Assembly: GCA_031769625.1 (NCBI GenBank)
Contig: JAUIMM010000547.1
Coordinates: forward strand, 310,001 to 374,000
Source of the DNA: Taudactylus pleione
Taxonomy: Eukaryota > Chordata > Amphibia > Anura > Myobatrachidae
DNA: 64,000 bases
Direction of reading: 5' to 3'
Program-made: the position numbers and the translations under genes
Shown here: in pieces, positions 57,751 to 64,000 of the stretch
How the letters are laid out: each line of letters opens with the position of its first letter
Numbering within the stretch: the first letter of the stretch is position 1
Notes under the pieces: model-generated
The model's input: only the letters and a program-made list of their open reading frames with translations
What the model was told of the DNA's origin: nothing
Databases searched by the model: none

Positions 57751-58663
57751 GGACATATTTATTACAATCCGCATCTTAGATGTGGATTGACTGTGATAAA
57801 TTCACCTAATATCGCAATGTGAAATTTGAATACATCACAGGGATGTATTAAAAAGCGCATGCATGGATAGAACTTTGCGATAAAGCTCTGTCCCTGCGAA
57901 TCCACTTCCCACACTTTTCACTGTATTATTTTAAAAAAATACAGCAAGAGGGTGTCCACACATGCACTGCCGACTCACCTAAAACACCCCCGCACACAGC
58001 CGTGAGCATCCCCCCCTCATGCCCCCCCCCCCCATGATCGCGCTCCCCCCCCTCTTTTTAAGCTTACATCTACCTGCCCAGTGATCGGTGCTCCGGTGAG
58101 GTCCTCTATCTGGGACTGGTCAGCTGGTCTCTGGGCTCCTGCACTGTGACCCTGGTCAGCTGCTCTATGCAACAGCTGTCCCAAGTCACAGCACAGTAGC
58201 CCGCGGAGAATAGCTGACTGGAGCACCAAAGAGAGGACCTCCCCACAGCACCGATCATCAGTCCCTGGATGCAGGTAAGTAGGGTTTTTTTTAAACTATT
58301 TTTTTTTTTACAGTGATCAGTTTGTGGTCTGTCAGAGCAGAGCGGGAGTTGGGGAACCAGGGGAAAGCCTGTATAACTCCATCTCCAGGTAGCGTTATCA
58401 TCACAGGGCTTCCTCCAGTATTTTTTCACAATTTATTTTTAGTAAATCTGAGCAGATTGCATTTCCCATACCTGTACTTGTAATGGGAAATGTAATCTGC
58501 TTACTAAAAACAAGTGTATTGAAGGGCTTGGTGTAGTTTTTTTTCACAAACACTGCTACAAAAGCCCTTTAATAAATGTATGTGAAACTAAAATAATGTG
58601 AAAAAGGTGTGAAAACAACTTTTTTCACTTTTTTTTGTAAAAATAATATTGATAAATAGGCCC
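57751..58663. mobile_element. ~910-bp MITE inserted in the palindromic MITE
   Basis: The left end GGGACATATTTATTAC and right end TGATAAATAGGCCCC are inverted. CCAAGG or a close form is present at both borders. It contains a hairpin with arms AGCAGATTGCATTTCCCAT and its complement (about 58451-58504). Confidence 0.65.
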
Positions 58664-58686
58664 CCAAGGCTAAACACAACTCCCCC

Positions 58687-60754
58687 ATTGTGTCTCACAG
58701 TTCCGAATGGCTACAGATCTTTGTGCCAACATGACAATTTACAGCTGAGTTCCAATTGCTTCTTGGAACCCTGCAGAGCAGGTCAGTTGAACAGGGGCAC
58801 AACTAGGATTCCTGTATATAAATGGAGCATCATGGATATTGGACTGCTGTTACTACTAACAAGATCCTGGTGGCTTTTCAGATGATGATCTTCAGGTGAC
58901 GACAACCTATCGCATAGAGTGGTATCTGTATTCCTCAGAATGTGACACATTCCCATCTGGCCACTACTATCTGGCTTCAAGAAACCCTAGTCACAAAACC
59001 TTTTCTATGAGTCTTTAAACGTGCTATATCTATTTCACCTGTGGATTTTATTGTTAGTATTGCTCATGCCAGTCATTGGTTCTGTGACTACTTTTTGTGC
59101 ATCAAAGCAAAATTGCAATTTCCTTCTGTGCCCTGGCACTGTCATCTTACGTTGAGATGGCACAGTATGCTTTTTACCTTGGCCATGGATCCTTAATGAA
59201 TCAGGTCCTACGTTCTATGCAATGCTTTGTTGTGTTTACCTCCAATAAAATGTGTTAGGTTATGTTACGTCCTTAATTTATGCTCACTCCAGACGTAGAT
59301 TGGACTTATCCAAGTTAAAGAGTGGACTGGCCAAGTGGCAGAATATTTTTCTGACAGCGAGCCTATAGACCATCATTGACTCTTGTGTAAGGCTTAATAA
59401 ACAAATGGTCTCCGCGTCTTATGCTGAGATGCACTAAAAATTGTTACATAGGGCTTAATACACTGGGGATTTGAGCATAACTTTTACTATAGATATGGCA
59501 TGCACATTATAGGATTTCCTTCTCCTATTACACGCCATTATTCAGCAGGCAATGCCAGGCTTATAGCCAGGATAGCTGCTGCTTCTGCTGTTAAAAAGAC
59601 AATCTTATTCCAGTAGATTTTCGTTGATGTCATTACTTCCTAAATTGGCATTCTTATTTCAAATGGCTCTCCTATTTTGTCACTTTGGCTTCTCATGTTA
59701 TTGAATATACTAGACAAGAGGTCAAACCGATGTCTTGGTATATTTTGGAAAAGGGTCTCTCCCTTTCTAGCATTTTTCTAAATCACTACAGTGTTGCCCT
59801 TACTATTTTATTTGATTAAATTGTTAACCCTTCTCTCCTTCCTCTCATAATCCTAATGTTTTCCTTGTTAAAAAACTGGACCAGCCTCTAAATAATTTTT
59901 ATTGTGACTTTTATCACAATTCATCATTACATAATTATCACTAGTTAAAGAGTAGATTTTTTATCTTTATCAATGAGTATAAGCATCTATAGGGTACTGT
60001 TTTCTTTTTAGTATCCATATGTGTAGTGTAGTTGCTACTATCTTTCCTAGTTATGTTTCTCTATTTTTTATATTAGACCTTTGGGCATTTCTGTTTCATC
60101 CAATTGGTCTTGTAGCGGATATTTCTCATTAATAACATCTATTACACTGTGTTCCATTGATGCTTGTGTTGGGTTCTTGCACTCCCTTTCTCTGTTCTGA
60201 AAATTGCTTAACAGAAAAGTAGTGGACTCTATTGGACCTCCACTAAACCTCTTATTATTTTCCCCATGCCTATTACAGAAATATACTGACAGGGAAATCC
60301 CAAGGAGTAGCCATCATTATCTTTAAACGTCTACCCTTGAAAGAGGCTTCACCTTAGATATTAGAGAAAGGAAGAGGACATTTGGTAAAAAAATTAAATA
60401 TCCTTTACGTTTTGGGCTTATTAATCTTTACAAAACCAAGGGAACTGCCTTTTTTGACTAAATTGTTAGAACCCCTCTAACCAATATGAGAGGGGGTCTT
60501 GATCACAGGTGGTGAACTGGGTAATGGACTCCATATTAGACTCTACCATGGCCTCCAAGAGAGCCCCTTTGTGCTCCCACCAACAAGCAAGAAGGCAATT
60601 ACTTGAACATCAGCTGCCCGATGCTTGGAGAATTTGTCTTCAATGTATTATCTCTTACTGTCAAAGACATTCATAGTATTTTTGATCTCCGATAGAAACA
60701 CTGGTTATAATACTTGGTCGGGTCATGCCCAGATTTACACTTGAGAATGCTCCA
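58687..60754. other. Non-coding, no element recognised
   Basis: About 2 kb of AT-rich sequence with only short open frames. Old decayed retroelement sequence is possible but I could not identify a domain. Confidence 0.45.
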
Positions 60755-60905
60755 ATTATTATTATTATCCTTTATTTATATGGTGCCACCAGGTGTATGC
60801 AGCGCCTTACAATCTACATAACCAGTATGAACAAAAAAAAAAAGTGACATTATAAAACATTGCAGGACATGGACAAGGTTTATAAGCATTGCTGCATCAG
60901 TAGCC
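60755..60905 (-). mobile_element. LINE 3' tail fragment
   Basis: ATTATTATTATCCTTTATTTATATGGTGCC followed by GCAGCGCCTTACAATC, taken in two parts, resembles the 3' ends at 19380 and 29853. No coding part is retained. Confidence 0.6.
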
Positions 60906-60912
60906 ATAATTA

Positions 60913-61065
60913 GAGATGTGCGCAGACCCCCATGTTTTGGTTATACCAAAATCACCAACAAAGATTTTGGTTTTGGCAAGACCACCCTCAAGTGTTTTGG
61001 TGCTTTTCGGTTTTGGATTTTTTTAACATTTGATAAAATCAGATAAAAGAATTATGTAACTTGGA
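60913..61065. mobile_element. Left end fragment of a hAT related to 33844-40293
   Basis: AGAGATGTGCGC then TTTTGGTTTTGGCAAGACC and ACCCTCAAGTGTTTTGG resembles the first 150 bp of the hAT at 33844. No right end is present. Confidence 0.6.
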
Positions 61066-61084
61066 CCTGTTTTTATTATAGTAT

Positions 61085-61645
61085 CATTTACATCAATAGC
61101 ATCAACCGTTCTTACTTCAAGTGTTAACTTGCTGTTGCAGTGTTCTAGGTTCCAAGCTCCCTTCATTCTAGTGACTTGTTCCTAGTGTTTTCCACGGTGT
61201 GTGTACTCAGAACGTCTTCTGAGGACAATTGGTTAAGAGTCGTCTTCTGTGCTAGCTCGGCAGCTGAATCCTCAGCGTGTGTACTGAGTTCATCATTCAA
61301 GTGCCATCTTGTGATACCATTCTCCTGTGCTGCGTCTAAGGCCACAGTACAGTGTGTATACTGAGTTCATTATTCAAGTGCCATCTCGTGATACCATTCT
61401 CCTGTGCTGCATCTGAGGCCACAGTGTAAGTACTGAGTTCATCATTCAAGTACCATCTGTGATACCATTCTCCTGTGCTGCATCTGAGGCCACAGTGTGT
61501 GTACGGAGTTCATCATTCAGGTACCATCTTGTGATACCATTCTCCTGTGCTGCTTCTGAGGCCACAGTGTGTGTTCTGAGTTCATCATTCAAGTACCCAC
61601 TCATTATACCATCTCCTGTGCCAACATTGCGACTGGAACCACTAA
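61085..61645 (+). mobile_element. LTR-like fragment with ~75-bp tandem repeats
   Basis: Five to six units between about 61190 and 61630, with ACTGAGTTCATCATTCAAG and GATACCATTCTCCTGTGCTG cores. The arrangement (array, then leader module at 62064) parallels the LTR at 13758-15101, although the repeat unit is different. Confidence 0.6.
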
Positions 61646-61961
61646 GGCTGGGTACACACCTAAAGATTTTCTGTCCAACCATCCAACTAGTTGATTGGTT
61701 GTAATGAAAATCTGGTAAGGTATGGGAGTAAATAACAATCAGAAATTTGCTTCCAAATGCTGGAAAATGGACAAAAACTGTTGTTTGAACAAATTGATTA
61801 GATCAAACATTTAATTAACTTGTCTGAATGACCAATTTCATCTGTTTTCTGGCATTTAGGAGCAAATTGCTGATCATCAGTTACTCCCATATGTTACCAG
61901 ATTTTCATTCCAACCAGCCAACTAGTTGGATGGTTGTACAGAAAATCATGTGTACCCAGCC
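61646..61961. mobile_element. ~316-bp palindromic MITE (GGCTGGGTACACA type)
   Basis: The ends AGGCTGGGTACACACCT and CATGTGTACCCAGCCT are inverted, with arms continuing through CCAACCATCCAACTAGTTG and CAACTAGTTGGATGGTTG. It splits the LTR fragment. The target duplication is unclear. Confidence 0.8.
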
Positions 61962-62200
61962 TGTGTGTTCTCCGTACATCACTTCAGTACAATCGTCTAA
62001 TATCTTTCTTCTGTGCTTGCCCTGTGGTAGTGTTCTTCAATTTTTTCCCACTAGTGCTGGATACTTGACCAAAGGGCTGCGACATGCCTACTGGGTGCAG
62101 CTTAAGCCCAAATTCCGCTTGGAGGGGTCACTGGTGAACAGCTCCCAGTAGGTTAGACTCCACGCCTTTGGTCAGGTCTCGCCAACATCCAGTACTGGTG
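61962..62200 (+). mobile_element. LTR-like fragment, distal part, carrying the structured module
   Basis: Continues the fragment from 61085-61645. It contains the paired-helix module at 62064-62176 and is cut at 62200 by the LTR of the minus-strand Gypsy. Confidence 0.55.
62064..62176 (+). ncRNA. Candidate structured RNA module, copy B
   Basis: The outer helix is 62064-62075 with 62165-62176, and the inner helix is 62087-62095 with 62144-62152. The internal loop TGCGACATG faces TTAGACTCCACG, and the apical part holds TTGGAGGGGTCACTGG. It has the same layout as 14873-14986 with paired substitutions in both helices. Confidence 0.6.
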
Positions 62201-63124
62201 TGTTAGGATCTGAGTTTGTTGTGGACCCGGGGTGGACATAGGAGCAGACACCTGAACAGATTTAAACTGAAAAGTGGGTTTTTTAATGGGTGAACTTGCA
62301 GACATGTACACGGATAAAATAAAGTCCAGAATATTAAGAGGAGGGTGATGATGAGAAACTGTAGTGAAGTATGTATGAAGTATGTATAGGTAATGTCCAG
62401 GTAGTGGCAGAACTAATAAAAGTTTTTGTAATCCAAATGGCCACTGCAAGGCTGCAGACAGGGTAACAGTACTGATTGAAACTGGTGAGGTGAAATCCGG
62501 AGAGGTAATGGAGTAGTTAGAATAGCAGCTGATGATGAATTAAGTGGAGAGTTGTACTGAGATGGCTCAGTGTAGAAACAGAGAGCTCGGTAAATGAAGG
62601 CAGTGTAGGTTCAGGGTTAACTGTACACACAGGTCCTTTGGCAGGGAAAGGGTAAGTAGAAGGTGCAGGATGGTTCCAGCAGGAGACTGGGAGCAGGCAG
62701 AGTGGTGCAGGCTACTTTGAAGCTGGGATCCAGCAGGAGCACAGGTGAGCACTCAAACAGGCAGGTTTAAATGAGCACAGGAACTCTCTCACAGCATACA
62801 CTGTGAAACACGTTGCACTGGCAACTATGGGAAGCTCTGAACTCCCTTAAGTACCCAGTGCATAATCGTGATAGGTCAGAGAGAGCATGTGACACGCCAA
62901 GACTGGAGCAACTAAGTCACATGACCAGAGGCACCACCCCAAACCAGAGCAGAATGGAAACACCACCAGGCCTAGCCCAGCCAGAATGACACAGTGCCTG
63001 CGGAACACCTTGCACAGCCAACGCCCACCACCAGACACCAGCCCCTCTGCCAGAAGGACCACACCACAGCACCCTTACAGGTAATACCCGTTGTCCCTTA
63101 TGCCGAGAAACTCTGGTTGTGACA
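62201..63124 (-). mobile_element. 3' LTR of a minus-strand Gypsy, 924 bp
   Basis: On the minus strand it starts TGTCACAACCAGAG at 63124 after the purine-rich AAGGAGGGAGGTAC, and ends GATCCTAACA at 62201. The ends are TG/CA. The partner LTR lies beyond the window. Confidence 0.85.
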
Positions 63125-64000
63125 GTACCTCCCTCCTTACGGGTGGCCTTAGGACACTTACCAGGCTTCTCTGGGTGGGCAGAGTGAAACTTCCTGATGA
63201 GTGTAGGAGCACAAATGTCTTGGGCATTAGTCCAGCAGTGTTCTTCTGAGCCATAGCCTCTCCAATCCAGAAGATATTGCAACTGACCCCTTCGGACACG
63301 GGAATCCAAGAATTCGGACACTTCAAACTCCACGCCTCTCTCAGTTTGGACACGGGGAGGAACTGGAAGGACTTTGAGGAACTTGTTGAGAATCAACGGC
63401 TTCAGTAGGGATATGTGGACAGAATTAGGGATTCTTAGGTAGGAAGGAAGTTGGAGATTGTAGGAAACTGGATTAATTACTTTAGTAATGGAAAAGGGTC
63501 CAATGAATCGTGGGGCGAACTTCATTGATGGAACTCTGAGGCGCAAATTATGGGTGGATAGCCAAACTTGATCCCTGATTTGCATTTGAGGCACTTTCCT
63601 TTGCTTCCTGTGCGCCTGAATTTTGTAACGTGAGGAGGTCTCATCCAAATTTGTGCGTACTTGAGCCCACATTGACGCAAACCTCCATACAGTGTCATCC
63701 ACAGCCAGTACGTCAAAGACAGGCAGACTCTGGATTTCAGGAACTCGAGGCTGAAGACCGTACACAATAAGAAATGGAGTTTGATTTGTGGAGGAATGGT
63801 AAGAAGCGTTGTGCGCAACCTCAGCCAAGGGAAGAAATTCAGACCAATTATTTTGGGAGGAGGACATGAAGATTCTTAAAAAGGTCTCATGATTCTGGTT
63901 TGCTCTCTCAGTAGATCCATTACTTTGCAGGTGATAGGCCGTAGAGAAATTCAATTTCACTTGTAAAACAGAACAGAGCGCTCTCCAAAACTTTGCTACA
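62917..64000 (-). CDS. Gypsy chromovirus pol, C-terminal part (integrase and chromodomain)
   Basis: Continuously open from the window edge. The end of the integrase core shows YHLQSNGSTERANQN, with the catalytic glutamate, then EVAHNASYHSSTNQTPF. The C-terminal part (QMQIRDQVWLSTHNL, RFIGPFSITKVINPVSYN) is followed by a chromodomain (EFEVSEFLDSRVRRGQ, LLDWRGYGSEEHCW). The frame reads past the polypurine tract into the LTR and stops at 62917. It would insert element DNA, with the chromodomain steering it to chromatin. This copy is much better preserved than the relic at 15102-17985. The rest of pol and gag lie to the right of the window. Confidence 0.92.
   Translation of the reverse strand, partial: VAKFWRALCSVLQVKLNFSTAYHLQSNGSTERANQNHETFLRIFMSSSQNNWSEFLPLAEVAHNASYHSSTNQTPFLIVYGLQPRVPEIQSLPVFDVLAVDDTVWRFASMWAQVRTNLDETSSRYKIQAHRKQRKVPQMQIRDQVWLSTHNLRLRVPSMKFAPRFIGPFSITKVINPVSYNLQLPSYLRIPNSVHISLLKPLILNKFLKVLPVPPRVQTERGVEFEVSEFLDSRVRRGQLQYLLDWRGYGSEEHCWTNAQDICAPTLIRKFHSAHPEKPGKCPKATRKEGGTVTTRVSRHKGQRVLPVRVLWCGPSGRGAGVWWWALAVQGVPQALCHSGWARPGGVSILLWFGVVPLVM

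Noticed and set aside
58017..58429. Minus-strand open frames near a C-run
   Set aside because: Low-complexity and within the MITE at 57751-58663; no recognisable protein.

Overview
This window looks like repeat-dense, non-genic DNA from a large vertebrate genome, most likely an anuran amphibian. That is an inference from the mixture of Harbinger, hAT, Tc1, L2-type LINE, chromovirus-type Gypsy and class I retroviral sequences and from the style of the palindromic MITEs; no host gene was recognised on either strand. Almost every coding-looking stretch belongs to a mobile element, and most are broken.

Layout. Positions 231-10902 are a near-perfect 5.3-kb tandem duplication of the inside of a PIF/Harbinger transposon: a transposase on the minus strand, a Myb-like partner on the plus strand, and a 47-bp minisatellite between them. 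The right end of that transposon (10903-11465) abuts a broken Tc1 transposase. From 11.8 to 19.4 kb lie Gypsy LTR pieces, a decayed chromovirus pol, a hammerhead-like motif and a perfect small hAT MITE. From 19.4 to 33.8 kb there are two L2-like LINEs in antisense; the second keeps a 958-codon open frame. Between the LINEs are a 3-kb non-autonomous hAT and a hAT-like element filled with telomere-like CCCTAA runs. Positions 33844-40293 are a complete hAT transposon with perfect 8-bp target duplications, one nonsense codon in its transposase and a 160-bp tandem array between a TATA box and the gene.

From 41.0 to 57.0 kb, copies of one Harbinger-type MITE family (shared GGCCTGATTCAG-type ends) cluster. 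Many are trains of consecutive hairpins. They sit in and around a 13-kb minus-strand class I endogenous retrovirus (44646-57703) with two LTRs, gag, protease, pol and env, all inactivated. The provirus itself sits in the middle of a palindromic MITE whose other half resumes at 57704 and is again split by a further MITE, so at least four levels of nesting can be read. Positions 60.7-64.0 kb hold a LINE tail, a hAT end, an LTR fragment rich in tandem repeats, and the 3' LTR plus integrase/chromodomain end of a better preserved Gypsy on the minus strand.

The two most unusual signals are an approximately 114-nt module present at 14873-14986 and 62064-62176 that keeps two long helices by paired substitutions (a candidate structured RNA at the end of Gypsy-type LTRs), and the hairpin-train MITE family, whose individual hairpins stay perfectly paired while their sequence changes between copies.
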